A DNA stretch of 64,000 nt from Arenimonas donghaensis DSM 18148 = HO3-R19 (lineage in GTDB: Bacteria > Pseudomonadota > Gammaproteobacteria > Xanthomonadales > Xanthomonadaceae). The notes beneath the pieces are model-generated. The model had not been told where the DNA came from. It ran no database searches and was given only the letters and a program-made list of their open reading frames with translations. A program made the translations under genes and the position numbers. The DNA lies in the NCBI RefSeq assembly GCF_000743535.1, contig NZ_AVCJ01000001.1:248001-312000 (forward strand), written 5' to 3'. Every line of letters starts with the position of its first letter. Within the stretch, counting starts at the first letter, position 1. Shown piece after piece: positions 29,695-38,237 of this stretch.

Positions 29695-30419
29695 CTTCAC
29701 GCACCGTCCTGATCACCGGCGCCAGCCGCGGCATCGGCCGCGCCATCGCCCTGCGCCTGGCGCGTGACGGCTTCGACCTGGTCGTGCACTGCCGCAGCCG
29801 GCGCGAGCAGGCCGAGGACGTCGCCACGCAGGCACGCGAACTCGGCCGCCAGGCGCGGGTCCTGTGCTTCGACGTCGCCGATCGTGGTGCCTGCGCCGAA
29901 GCCCTGGCGGCAGACATCCAAGCGCACGGTGCCTACCACGGCGTGGTCTGCAACGCCGGCATCGCCCGCGACAACGCGTTCCCGGCGATGCCCGGCGAGG
30001 ACTGGGACGCGGTGGTGCACACCAACCTCGATGCGTTCTACAACGTGCTGCAGCCGGTCGTGATGCCGATGGTCCGGCGCCGGCAGCCGGGCCGCATCGT
30101 CACGATGTCCTCGGTCTCGGGCCTGGCGGGCAACCGCGGCCAGACCAACTACAGCGCCGCAAAGGCCGGCATCATCGGCGCCACCAAGGCGCTGGCGCTG
30201 GAGCTCGCCAAGCGCGAGATCACCGTCAACTGCGTCGCCCCCGGCCTGATCGACACCGAAATGCTGGACGAACATGTCATCGAGGAAGCCCTGAAGATGG
30301 TGCCGCTGCGGCGCGTGGGCAAGGTCGATGAAGTCGCCGCCGTGGTCTCCTTCCTGATGTCCGACGACGCCGCCTACGTGACCCGCCAGGTCATCTCGGT
30401 GAACGGGGGCATGCTGTGA
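29691..30419 (+). CDS. 3-oxoacyl-ACP reductase (FabG family), aryl-polyene cluster
   Basis: A 242-residue short-chain dehydrogenase: NADPH motif TGASRGIG, NAG in VVCNAGIARDN, catalytic Ser in VTMSSVSG and YSAAK with Tyr and Lys. It reduces the 3-keto intermediate in each elongation cycle (ApeQ position). It ends with the FabG-typical VNGGML and overlaps the next ketosynthase by 4 bases. Confidence 0.93.
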   Translation: MTSRTVLITGASRGIGRAIALRLARDGFDLVVHCRSRREQAEDVATQARELGRQARVLCFDVADRGACAEALAADIQAHGAYHGVVCNAGIARDNAFPAMPGEDWDAVVHTNLDAFYNVLQPVVMPMVRRRQPGRIVTMSSVSGLAGNRGQTNYSAAKAGIIGATKALALELAKREITVNCVAPGLIDTEMLDEHVIEEALKMVPLRRVGKVDEVAAVVSFLMSDDAAYVTRQVISVNGGML

Positions 30420-31663
30420 GCCGGCCGGCGACGGAGCGCCGCGTCGTCGTCACCGGCCGCGGCGTGATCAGCCCGCTGGGCCATGACTGGCCGACGGTGC
30501 TGGCGCACCTCAGGTCCGGCCGCAACGCCGTGAAGCGCTTTGACGACTGGGGGCGCTACAAGGGGCTCAACACCCGCCTGGGCGTGCCCGCCGCCGATTT
30601 CGAGCTGCCGGCGCACTACACCCGCAAGACCACCCGCAGCATGGGCCGGGTGGCGTTGCTGGCGAGCCTGGCCAGCGAACGCGCGCTGGCCGATGCCGGC
30701 CTGCTCGGCGACCCGCTGCTGTCATCGGGCAAGGTCGGCATTTCCTACGGCAGCTCCGCGGGCACGCCCTCGTCGATGAGCGATTTCGGGCGCATGCTGG
30801 CCGAGCTCAACACGCAGTACATCAACGCCACGACCTACATCAAGATGATGAGCCACACCGCGCCGGTGAACATGGGCGTGTTCTTCGGCATCACCGGCCG
30901 CATCATCACCACGTCCAGCGCCTGCACCTCGGGCAGCCAGGGCATTGGTTATGCCTACGAAGCGATCCGTGCCGGCAGGCAGGTCGCCATGCTGGCCGGT
31001 GGTTCGGAAGAACTGGACGTCACCGCGGCGACCGTGTTCGACACGCTGTTCGCGACCAGCAATGCCAACGACACGCCCGAACTGACGCCGCGCCCCTTCG
31101 ATGCCGACCGCGACGGCCTGGTGGTGGGCGAGGGCGCCTGCACGCTGGTCCTGGAGGAGCTCGAGCACGCGCTTGCCCGCGGCGCCACCATCCACGCCGA
31201 GATCGTCGGCTTCGGCACCAACAGCGACGGCCAGCACGTCACCCAGCCGAACGCACCGACCATGGCGGCGGCCATGCGCCTGGCCCTGGACGACGCCGGG
31301 CTGGCGCCGGACGCCATCGGCTACGTCAATGCCCACGGCACCGCGACCGGACACGGCGACATCGCCGAAACCACGGCGACGCACGATGTATTCGGCGAGC
31401 GCATGCCGATCAGTTCGCTCAAGAGTTACACCGGCCACACCCTGGGCGCCTGCGGTGCGCTCGAAGCCTGGGTGACGCTGGAGATGATGCGCGAAGGCTG
31501 GATGCACCCGACGCTCAACCTGCGCAATGTCGACCCGCTCTGCGGATGCCTGGACTACATCACCGGCGAGGGCCGGGCGCTGGACACCGAATTCGCCATG
31601 AGCAACAACTTCGCCTTCGGCGGCATCAACACCTCGCTGGTGTTGCGCCGCTGGAAGAACTGA
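30416..31663 (+). CDS. Beta-ketoacyl-ACP synthase II-like (second ketosynthase), aryl-polyene cluster
   Basis: The 415-residue FabF-like ketosynthase starts at a GTG overlapping the reductase stop. Cys170 is in TTSSACTSGSQ, His307 in NAHGTATGHGD and His341 in SYTGHTLGACGA. It corresponds to ApeR, proposed to provide early elongation steps or the starter condensation. Confidence 0.92.
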   Translation: MSRPATERRVVVTGRGVISPLGHDWPTVLAHLRSGRNAVKRFDDWGRYKGLNTRLGVPAADFELPAHYTRKTTRSMGRVALLASLASERALADAGLLGDPLLSSGKVGISYGSSAGTPSSMSDFGRMLAELNTQYINATTYIKMMSHTAPVNMGVFFGITGRIITTSSACTSGSQGIGYAYEAIRAGRQVAMLAGGSEELDVTAATVFDTLFATSNANDTPELTPRPFDADRDGLVVGEGACTLVLEELEHALARGATIHAEIVGFGTNSDGQHVTQPNAPTMAAAMRLALDDAGLAPDAIGYVNAHGTATGHGDIAETTATHDVFGERMPISSLKSYTGHTLGACGALEAWVTLEMMREGWMHPTLNLRNVDPLCGCLDYITGEGRALDTEFAMSNNFAFGGINTSLVLRRWKN

Positions 31664-31687
31664 CCGAGCAAGGGAGCCCCACGCCTG

Positions 31688-32125
31688 ATGAAGCTGCTAG
31701 CCCCGATTTTCCTGATCGCCGCCCTGGCCACCACGACCGCGCAGGCGCGTGATTCACGGCTTCACCTGGATTTCGCCGAAGCCGTGGAGTCCGGCCTGGC
31801 CGACGGCACGCTCGATGGTTCGGTCAGCTTCCACCTGGCCGGCGCGGCCACCCCGGCCATCAGCAAGCGTCACGGCCCGGCCAACTCCAACCGCAAGACC
31901 AATGCGCTCAACAAAAGCGACGAGGAAGCCTGCCGCTGGGTACTGATGAGCGTGCTGGTGGCCATGCAGGACCAGGCGCGTTCGCAGGGCGCCAACGCGG
32001 TGGTGGACATCACCAGCAACTACAAGAAGCAGGCATTCTCCAGCCCCACGCAGTACGAATGCGCGGCCGGGGCGATCATGGCCGGCGTGGCGCTCAAGGG
32101 CACCTACGCCACGGTTTCGCGCTGA
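31688..32125 (+). CDS. Small exported protein at the end of the aryl-polyene cluster
   Basis: A 145-residue protein with a signal peptide (LLAPIFLIAALATTTAQA) and two conserved Cys (EEACRWVLMSVLVAMQDQA and TQYECAAGAIM). Proteins like this are often mislabelled as excinuclease subunits in Xanthomonas genomes; nothing here supports DNA repair. The ACRWVLMSV, GANAVVDI and CAAGAIMAGVAL blocks look like a small YbjQ/YdgH-type periplasmic fold. It lies 24 bases after the ketosynthase and 9 before the phosphopantetheinyl transferase. Confidence 0.75.
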   Translation: MKLLAPIFLIAALATTTAQARDSRLHLDFAEAVESGLADGTLDGSVSFHLAGAATPAISKRHGPANSNRKTNALNKSDEEACRWVLMSVLVAMQDQARSQGANAVVDITSNYKKQAFSSPTQYECAAGAIMAGVALKGTYATVSR

Positions 32126-32134
32126 TTGCGCACA

Positions 32135-32818
32135 ATGGCTGACTGCCACGTCGAGCTGGCCGCACTGGAGGCGATCGAGTCGCTGGCCATCGTCGGTCTC
32201 GACTGGCTGGTCGACGACGAGCGCGAGCGGCTCGGGAAAATCACGGCACCGCTGCGGCGGCGCCAGTACCTGGCCGGCCACTGGCTCGTTCGCGACCTGG
32301 CCGCGCGCATCCGGGGCGGCACGGCCGCCGACTGGCAGCTGGCAAGTGATGACCGCGGGCAGCCGGCGCTCCGACGCCGGAACACCCGCCTGTCGGCCTC
32401 GATAAGCCACAGCGGCGGCTTCGTGGCCGTCGCGGTCGCGAACCAGCCCGTGGGGCTGGACCTGGAATTTCCCGGCCGCCCCCGCGACCTGGAGGCGCTG
32501 GCCGCCTTCACGTTTTCACCGGAGGAATGCCGCGCCCTGGAAGCCAGCCCGGCCGAACGGCGGGTGTGGCAGTTCCTGTCCACCTGGAGCCTGAAGGAAG
32601 CCTTCGGCAAACGAAGCGGGGAAGGGCTGCAGCCCTCACGCGCCCGCCGCATGCTGGCGCGCGAAGCGGATCCCGCCTCCGCCGAGGCCTGGCTGTGGGA
32701 TCTGCCGGGGCAGGGGGTGCTGGCGCTGGCCGCCTGGCCCGGCGCCCGGGTCAGCGTGCAGGCCGCCCAGGCGCTTCGAGCGCCGAGCGCCTGGTGCTAC
32801 GGGGACCTCCCGGCCTGA
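32135..32818 (+). CDS. 4'-phosphopantetheinyl transferase (Sfp/AcpT type)
   Basis: The 227-residue enzyme has the magnesium motif VGLDLE (Asp109, Glu111) and WSLKEAFGK (Trp151, Lys154, Glu155), with SISHSGGFVAVA upstream. It should convert the two cluster ACPs from apo to holo form. The ATG at 32135 is preferred to the TTG three codons upstream. As the last gene of the run it makes the cluster self-sufficient for carrier activation. Confidence 0.9.
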   Translation: MADCHVELAALEAIESLAIVGLDWLVDDERERLGKITAPLRRRQYLAGHWLVRDLAARIRGGTAADWQLASDDRGQPALRRRNTRLSASISHSGGFVAVAVANQPVGLDLEFPGRPRDLEALAAFTFSPEECRALEASPAERRVWQFLSTWSLKEAFGKRSGEGLQPSRARRMLAREADPASAEAWLWDLPGQGVLALAAWPGARVSVQAAQALRAPSAWCYGDLPA

Positions 32819-32839
32819 ATCCGGCCCGGCGACAGGCGA

Positions 32840-33289
32840 CTACAGTTCCCCGGCCGCCAGGTCGTCGAGAATGGGGCAGTCGGGGCGGTTGTCGCCGTGG
32901 CAATGCTGCGCGAGCCTCTCGAGCGTGCGCTGCATGGCCTGCATTTCGGCGATCCGGTTCGACAGATCCCGGGCATGCGCCAGCGCCAGCTGTTTGACCT
33001 CCGCGCTGCTGCGCCCGGGATCGGACCACAGCCCGAGCAACTGTTCGATCTGCTTCATCGAAAAGCCCAGGGTGCGCGAGCGCTTGATGAATCGCAGGCG
33101 GTGCAGGTCGGCCTCGCTGTAGAGCCGGTAGTTGGCGAAGGTGCGGCTGGCCGGCGGGATCAGGCCGGTGGCTTCGTAGTGCCGGATCATCTTGGCCGAC
33201 ACGCCGGTCTGGGCCGAGGCCTCGCCGATGTTGTGCAGGCCCCGGCCCTTGGCTTCGGACAGTTCGGGACGAATGGCGCGTGTGGCCAT
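32840..33289 (-). CDS. cueR: Copper-responsive MerR-family regulator
   Basis: The 149-residue protein has the MerR winged helix (HNIGEASAQTGVSAKMIRHYEATGLIPP), dimerisation helix and a C-terminal metal loop with Cys130 and Cys138 (C-x7-C as in CueR). Ser is present at SSAEV where divalent-metal MerR proteins have Cys, which fits a monovalent copper sensor. The ATG at 33289 has AGGAGATC upstream. It follows copA by 16 bases, so it is probably autoregulated from the copA promoter. Copper-type boxes in front of four transcripts in this window are its likely targets. Confidence 0.9.
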   Translation of the reverse strand: MATRAIRPELSEAKGRGLHNIGEASAQTGVSAKMIRHYEATGLIPPASRTFANYRLYSEADLHRLRFIKRSRTLGFSMKQIEQLLGLWSDPGRSSAEVKQLALAHARDLSNRIAEMQAMQRTLERLAQHCHGDNRPDCPILDDLAAGEL

Positions 33290-33305
33290 GGCGATCTCCT
33301 TGGTC

Positions 33306-35546
33306 TCAATGCCGCGCCCGCGGCGCCCAGCGGCGCAGCAGCAGGGTGTTGGATACCACGCTGACGCTCGACAGCGCCATGGCCGCCCCGGCGACCACCG
33401 GGTCGAGCAGACCGGCCGCGGCCAGCGGGATGCCGACAACGTTGTAGATGAAGGCCCAGAACAGGTTCTGGTGGATCTTGCGGGTGGTGCGGCGGGACAC
33501 ATCAATAGCGTCGGCGACCAGGCGCGGGTCGCCGCGCATCAGGGTGATGCCGGCGGCGTGCATGGCGACATCGGTGCCGCCACCCATCGCGAAACCCACG
33601 GCCGCCGCGGCCAGCGCCGGGGCGTCGTTGACGCCGTCGCCGACCATGCCCACGGGACCGTGGGCGGAAAGCGCGCGGACCACGTTCGCCTTGTCGGCGG
33701 GCAGCACGTCGGCGCGCACGTCGGACGGATCGATGCCCACCGTCGCGGCGACGGCGCGGGCGGCGCCGGCGTTGTCACCCGACACCATCACCGGGCGGAC
33801 GCCCTGCGCCCTGAGCAGGGCCATCGCCTCGGCGGCTTCCGGGCGCGGCGGGTCACCGAAGGCCAGCAGGCCGACCAGGCGCGGTGCCTGTCGGGTGCCA
33901 GCCGCCAGCCACGACACCGAATGGCCCTGGTTGGCCTGTTCGCCGCCGATTTGCGCCAATGCGCCAAGGTCGACGCCCAGCTCCTGCATCAAGCGTGCGC
34001 TGCCCAACACGACGTGTTCACCGGCCACCGTGCCCTCGATGCCGCGACCCTGCAGCACCGCGGTATCCGACGCCGGTGGCGGCAGCGCACCGCGGGCCGA
34101 TGCGGCGTCCAGAACGGCGCGGGCGAGGGGGTGTTCGCTGCCCTGCTGCAATGCAGCGGCCAGCGCAAGCAGTCGGCCGTCGTCGCCTTCCACGGCCTGC
34201 AGCGCCGCAAGCGTCGGCGCACCCAGGGTCAGCGTGCCGGTCTTGTCGAAGGCGATCGTGCGCAAGCCGCGGGTGGTTTCCAGCGCCTCGGCGTCCTTGA
34301 TCAGGATGCCCGCCTTGGCCGCGACGCCGGTGCCGGCCATGATCGCCGTCGGCGTGGCCAGTCCCAGCGCACAGGGGCAGGCAATGACCAGCACGGCGAC
34401 GGCGTTGAGCACGGCGTTCGTCCAGTCGCCGGTGGCCAGGCCCCAGCCCAGCAGCGTCGCCAGCGCGATCAGCACCACCACCGGCACGAACACCGCGCTG
34501 ACGCGATCGACGATGCGCTGGATCGGCGCCTTCCTGGCCTGCGCGTCCTCGACCAGGCGGATGATGCGCGCCAGCGCCGATTCGGCACCGACCGCGGTCG
34601 TGCGCACGAGCAGGCGCCCTTCGCCATTGACGGCGCCGCCGGTAACCCGGTCGCCGGATTCTTTTGGAACCGGCAGCGATTCGCCGCTGATCAGGGATTC
34701 GTCGGCGTGGCTGCGCCCTTCGAGCACTTCGCCGTCCACCGGGAAACGCTCACCCGGCAGCACGACAACCGCATCGTCAACGCGCACCTGCGACACCGGC
34801 ACCTCGGTTTCGCGCCCGTCGGGCTGGCGCACGCGCGCCGTCGACGGCCGCAGTGCCTGCAGCGCGCGGATCGCTTCGGTGGTCTGGCGCTTGGCCCGCG
34901 CCTCGAGCCACTTGCCCATCAGGATCAGCGTGATGATCACCGCCGAGGCTTCGAAATACAGCGGCGGTTCGCCATGATGCGGCTGGGTGAACAGCAGGTG
35001 GTAGACGCTCAGGCCGTAGCCCGCGCTGGTGCCCAGCGCGACCAGCAGGTCCATGTTGCCGGCGCGGGCCTTGAGGGCTTTCCAGGCCGCCTTGTAGAAG
35101 CGCGCACCCAACCAGAACTGCACCGGCGTCGCCAGCGCCAGCTGCCACCAGCCCGGCAGCATCCAGTGCGCGTCGAAGAGCATGCCAATCATCGGCAGCG
35201 CCAGGGGCAAGGAGAGCAGGGCGGCGATGATCAGGTGCCGACGTTCGCGGTCGGCCGCCTGCGCCTGCGGCGTCGTTGGCGTCGCGGCATCGTCGGGCCC
35301 GCTGATGATCGCCACGCGGTAGCCCGCCTTCTCCACGGCGGTGGCGAGGGCGGCGGCCGGGGTGCTGCCATCGGTGGCGATGGTGGCTGACTCAGTGGCC
35401 AGATTGACGCTGGCGGACTGTACGCCCGGCACCTGCGCCAGCGCTTTTTCAACCCGACCCACGCACGAGGCGCAGGTCATGCCGGTCACGCCGAACCGGA
35501 AGTGCGACGCGGCGTCGATGGGAGGGGTGGGCAACGTCGTGTTCAT
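33306..35546 (-). CDS. copA: Cu(+)-exporting P1B-type ATPase
   Basis: The 746-residue pump has one N-terminal HMA domain (GMTCASC, Cys25 and Cys28), eight membrane segments with the CPC motif in [17 protein letters not shown], the phosphorylation site DKTGT, the TGES-like SGESLPV actuator and [10 protein letters not shown]. It exports cytoplasmic Cu(+) to the periplasm. The ATG at 35546 follows AGGAG. A copper-box promoter with a 19-bp spacer lies upstream (35574-35604), and cueR is downstream in the same operon. Confidence 0.97.
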   Translation of the reverse strand: MNTTLPTPPIDAASHFRFGVTGMTCASCVGRVEKALAQVPGVQSASVNLATESATIATDGSTPAAALATAVEKAGYRVAIISGPDDAATPTTPQAQAADRERRHLIIAALLSLPLALPMIGMLFDAHWMLPGWWQLALATPVQFWLGARFYKAAWKALKARAGNMDLLVALGTSAGYGLSVYHLLFTQPHHGEPPLYFEASAVIITLILMGKWLEARAKRQTTEAIRALQALRPSTARVRQPDGRETEVPVSQVRVDDAVVVLPGERFPVDGEVLEGRSHADESLISGESLPVPKESGDRVTGGAVNGEGRLLVRTTAVGAESALARIIRLVEDAQARKAPIQRIVDRVSAVFVPVVVLIALATLLGWGLATGDWTNAVLNAVAVLVIACPCALGLATPTAIMAGTGVAAKAGILIKDAEALETTRGLRTIAFDKTGTLTLGAPTLAALQAVEGDDGRLLALAAALQQGSEHPLARAVLDAASARGALPPPASDTAVLQGRGIEGTVAGEHVVLGSARLMQELGVDLGALAQIGGEQANQGHSVSWLAAGTRQAPRLVGLLAFGDPPRPEAAEAMALLRAQGVRPVMVSGDNAGAARAVAATVGIDPSDVRADVLPADKANVVRALSAHGPVGMVGDGVNDAPALAAAAVGFAMGGGTDVAMHAAGITLMRGDPRLVADAIDVSRRTTRKIHQNLFWAFIYNVVGIPLAAAGLLDPVVAGAAMALSSVSVVSNTLLLRRWAPRARH

Positions 35547-35573
35547 GGCAGGGCTCCTGCAAGGGGTGGATGC

Positions 35574-35604
35574 AGGCTGGGGCTTCCCATCATGGCAAGG
35601 TCAA
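35574..35604 (-). promoter_or_regulatory. CueR-type promoter of copA-cueR
   Basis: On the minus strand TTGACC (35604-35599) is separated by 19 bases from CAGCCT (35579-35574). The spacer holds the imperfect dyad CTTGCC...GGGAAG. The long spacer plus dyad is the MerR-family activation geometry. Confidence 0.75.
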
Positions 35605-35633
35605 CCGGCATTTTCAGGGGCTCGACCCCAGGC

Positions 35634-35664
35634 TTGACCTTGCCCCCGGGGCAATCCGGACGAT
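35634..35664 (+). promoter_or_regulatory. CueR-type promoter of the HMA copper chaperone gene
   Basis: TTGACC (35634-35639), 19-base spacer, GACGAT (35659-35664). The spacer contains the palindrome TTGCCCC-C-GGGGCAA (35640-35654). It points toward the gene at 35713 and is back to back with the copA promoter. Confidence 0.75.
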
Positions 35665-35712
35665 GTCGCCAAACCGGCCCCCGGCCGGCCCCGAAACCCT
35701 CTGGAGAAAACC

Positions 35713-35967
35713 ATGAAATTCAACGTCAGCCCCCTTACTTGCGGCCGCTGCGTCACCACCATCACGCAGGCCCTTCAGGCCGTCGACCCGGATGCCCGGG
35801 TGACGGTCGACCTGGCCGCCGGCACCCTCGATTTCGACGGCGGCCTGGACGCCACCGCGCTTGCAGCGACCCTGGCTCCCCACGGTTACAGTGCGGTTCC
35901 GGCCGATGCCCCGGCCGATCCGGGCCCCGCGGGCGCCGCTTCATGCTGCGGGACCTGCCACGCCTGA
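35713..35967 (+). CDS. HMA-domain copper chaperone with a Cys-rich tail
   Basis: An 84-residue protein with a single heavy-metal-associated domain; the metal motif is CGRC (Cys10, Cys13) after SPLT, and the tail ends SCCGTCHA, adding three Cys and a His. It resembles CopZ-type chaperones that hand Cu(+) to CopA, with an extra C-terminal metal site. TGGAGAAA precedes the ATG and a copper-box promoter lies 49 bases upstream. Confidence 0.85.
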   Translation: MKFNVSPLTCGRCVTTITQALQAVDPDARVTVDLAAGTLDFDGGLDATALAATLAPHGYSAVPADAPADPGPAGAASCCGTCHA

Positions 35968-36030
35968 CCCCTTCGCGCTGCGCTGCGCCGGGCTTATCCT
36001 GCGCGCAGCCGGTGCCTTCCCGAGACAACC

Positions 36031-36357
36031 ATGTACATCGCAGCGTTCCATTGGTTACCCGCCCAGTACGACGAGCAGTTCCACCAGCTCAACGCACGCA
36101 TCGACGCCGTCGCGCGCGCCAACCCGGGATTCATTGGTTCCGAATCCTGGCAAAACGACGACGGCACCCGTCGATGCGCCAGCTACTACTGGCGCGACCT
36201 TGACTCGCTGCAGGCGTTCGCAACCGATCCCGCCCACCTGGAAGCCAAGCGCGAGTACGCCCGCTGGTACGCGGGCTACCAGATCGTCATCTCCGAAGTC
36301 GTGCGCAGCTACGGCGACGGGCGCATGCCGCACCTGGCGGCGGCCACCGCCGGCTGA
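36031..36357 (+). CDS. ABM-domain (antibiotic biosynthesis monooxygenase-like) protein
   Basis: A 108-residue ferredoxin-like protein: FHWLPAQYDEQFHQLNARIDAVARANPGFIGSESW, then CASYYWRDLDSLQAFATDPAHLEAKREYARWYAGYQI. This is the dimeric ABM fold, seen in heme-degrading or cofactor-free oxygenases and many unknowns. It lies 63 bases after the chaperone and may share its copper-controlled transcript. The specific reaction is not known. Confidence 0.75.
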   Translation: MYIAAFHWLPAQYDEQFHQLNARIDAVARANPGFIGSESWQNDDGTRRCASYYWRDLDSLQAFATDPAHLEAKREYARWYAGYQIVISEVVRSYGDGRMPHLAAATAG

Positions 36358-36423
36358 CCACCCGGCGATCCGTCGCCCGCGCAGGCCGCTGCCCAATGCA
36401 ATGCCTGGACCGCTGCCTGCGCC

Positions 36424-36915
36424 TCAGCCGCCGTGGCGGGCGAACGCCTCGGCCTTGCCGTCCGGCGTGATCAGCTCGACGGTGTAGGGCTGCACGCGAC
36501 CGTCCGGCATTTCCATGCCGGGCGAGCCGGCAGGCATGCCCGGCACGGACAACCCGCGAGCGTCGGGGCGCTCACGCAGCAGGCGCTTGACGTCGTCGGC
36601 GGGCACGTGGCCCTCGACGAAATAGCCGTCCACTTCGGCGGTGTGGCAAGAGCCTTTCGCAGGCGGGATGCCGACCCGGGCCTTCACCGGACCCAGGTCC
36701 TCGGTTTCCACGACCTTTATTTCGAAGCCTTCGCTGCGCATGTGCTCCACCCACTTCGTGCAGCAGCCGCAGTAGGGGCTCTTGTGCACGGTGACCAGCG
36801 GCAGGCTGTTGTCCACCGGACTGGCGTTGGCGGGCGCCCCGGCGGCCGGTTGCGCGGCTGCCGGTGCGGCAAGCAGCAGCGCGGCCAGGGCGAGGGTGGC
36901 GGATATCATTTTCAT
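36424..36915 (-). CDS. DUF411 periplasmic metal-binding protein
   Basis: The 163-residue protein has a signal peptide (MKMISATLALAALLLAAPAAAQ) and the DUF411 features VTVHKSPYCGCCTKWVEHM, PAKGSCHTAEVDGYFVEGHVPA and MPDGRVQPYTV. The Cys cluster and SCHT motif suggest copper handling in the periplasm. It is the last gene of the minus-strand copper operon, 14 bases after the multicopper oxidase, with AGGAGAC before its ATG. Confidence 0.87.
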   Translation of the reverse strand: MKMISATLALAALLLAAPAAAQPAAGAPANASPVDNSLPLVTVHKSPYCGCCTKWVEHMRSEGFEIKVVETEDLGPVKARVGIPPAKGSCHTAEVDGYFVEGHVPADDVKRLLRERPDARGLSVPGMPAGSPGMEMPDGRVQPYTVELITPDGKAEAFARHGG

Positions 36916-36929
36916 GGGGAGTCTCCTGC

Positions 36930-38237
36930 TCAGGGGTTCTGGCGGCGCACGGGGGCACCAAACGAGGGATCGCTGCTGACGCGGCGCGCGACCGTGCCGG
37001 GCGGGTTCGCGTACCAGCCGGGGTCGCTGAAGTCGCCGGGCGCGATGTCGTCGCGCACCTTGACCACGGTGAACATGCCGCCCATCTCGATGTTCCCGAA
37101 CGGCCCCTTGCCGGCCATCATCGCCAGCGTGTTCTCCGGGCCCTTCATGTGGCCGCTGTCGGTGTGTTCCTGGTGTTCGGACATGCCGTGCTGGCCCATG
37201 GCCATGTAGCCCGGCAACATCCGGCGGATCTTCTGCTCGACGCCGGACTGGTCCACGCCCTGGGTATTGGGGATTTCGTGCCCCATCGGTCCCATGGTGT
37301 GGTGCGACATGTGGCAGTGGAAGGCCCAGTCGCCGGGCACGGCGGTGAACTCGATGTCGCGCATCTGGCCGACGCCGACGATTTCGGTGACTTCCCGGCG
37401 CCACTGCGCCTTGGGCCAGCGGCCGCCGTCGCTGCCGGTCACTTCGAACTGCACCCCATGCAGGTGGATCGGGTGGTTCCACATGCTCAGGTTGCCGACG
37501 CGGATGCGCACGCGCTCGCCGGTACGGGCCACCATGGGTTCGATCGCCGGGAAGACCTTGGAATTGAAGGTCCACAGGTCGAAGTCCTGCATCACCGAGG
37601 GGTCGGGCCGGTAGGTGCCTGGGTGCAGCGCGAAGTTGTGAAGCAGCAGTGCGTAGTCGCGGTCGACGTGGTCGCCGCCCTTGGGGTGGATGATCAGCAG
37701 GCCCATCATGCCCATGGCCAGTTGCACCATTTCGTCGGCGTGCGGGTGGTACATGTGGGTGCCGTGCTGGACCAGGTCGAACTCGTAGGCGAAGGTCTCG
37801 CCGGGCTGGATCTGCGGCTGGCTCAGGCCGCCGACGCCGTCCATGCCGCTGGGCAGGATCAGGCCGTGCCAGTGGATGGTGGTGGCTTCCTTGAGGCGGT
37901 TGGTGACGTAGATGCGCACGCGATCACCCTGCGTGGCCTCGATGGTCGGGCCGGGCGTTGATCCGTTGTAACCCCAGACCACGGCCTTCGAACCGGGCGC
38001 GAACTCATGCTCGAACTCTTCGGCGACCAGGTGGAATTCCTTGACGCCGCCGTTCATGCGGTGGGGCAGGGACCAGCCGTTGAGCGTGCGCACCCTGCCG
38101 TGGGCGCGCCGGGCGGCCGGGGCGTTTTCGGTGGCTGTTCGCATCGCGGGGGCGGTCTGGGCGAGTGCGGGCAGGGCGGCGGCACCGGCCAGGCCGGCAC
38201 CGGCGCCGATCAGCAGCTTGCGTCGGGACAGGCTCAT
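36930..38237 (-). CDS. Multicopper oxidase (CopA-like), Tat-exported
   Basis: The 435-residue protein starts MSLSRRKLLIGAGAGLAGAA, a twin-arginine signal. Copper-ligand motifs are TIHWHGLILP, THMYHPHADE, NHPIHLHGVQF and WAFHCHMSHH, giving the type 1, 2 and 3 sites. A Met/His-rich stretch (YMAMGQHGMSEHQEHTDSGHMKG) follows the last site. It probably oxidises Cu(I) in the periplasm. It is shorter than classical CopA of plant pathogens (about 600 residues). Its ATG overlaps the stop of the efflux protein gene by 4 bases. Confidence 0.92.
   Translation of the reverse strand: MSLSRRKLLIGAGAGLAGAAALPALAQTAPAMRTATENAPAARRAHGRVRTLNGWSLPHRMNGGVKEFHLVAEEFEHEFAPGSKAVVWGYNGSTPGPTIEATQGDRVRIYVTNRLKEATTIHWHGLILPSGMDGVGGLSQPQIQPGETFAYEFDLVQHGTHMYHPHADEMVQLAMGMMGLLIIHPKGGDHVDRDYALLLHNFALHPGTYRPDPSVMQDFDLWTFNSKVFPAIEPMVARTGERVRIRVGNLSMWNHPIHLHGVQFEVTGSDGGRWPKAQWRREVTEIVGVGQMRDIEFTAVPGDWAFHCHMSHHTMGPMGHEIPNTQGVDQSGVEQKIRRMLPGYMAMGQHGMSEHQEHTDSGHMKGPENTLAMMAGKGPFGNIEMGGMFTVVKVRDDIAPGDFSDPGWYANPPGTVARRVSSDPSFGAPVRRQNP

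Noticed and set aside
33192-35390. A 732-codon plus-strand frame opposite copA
   Set aside because: Shadow of copA; no start context and artefactual composition.
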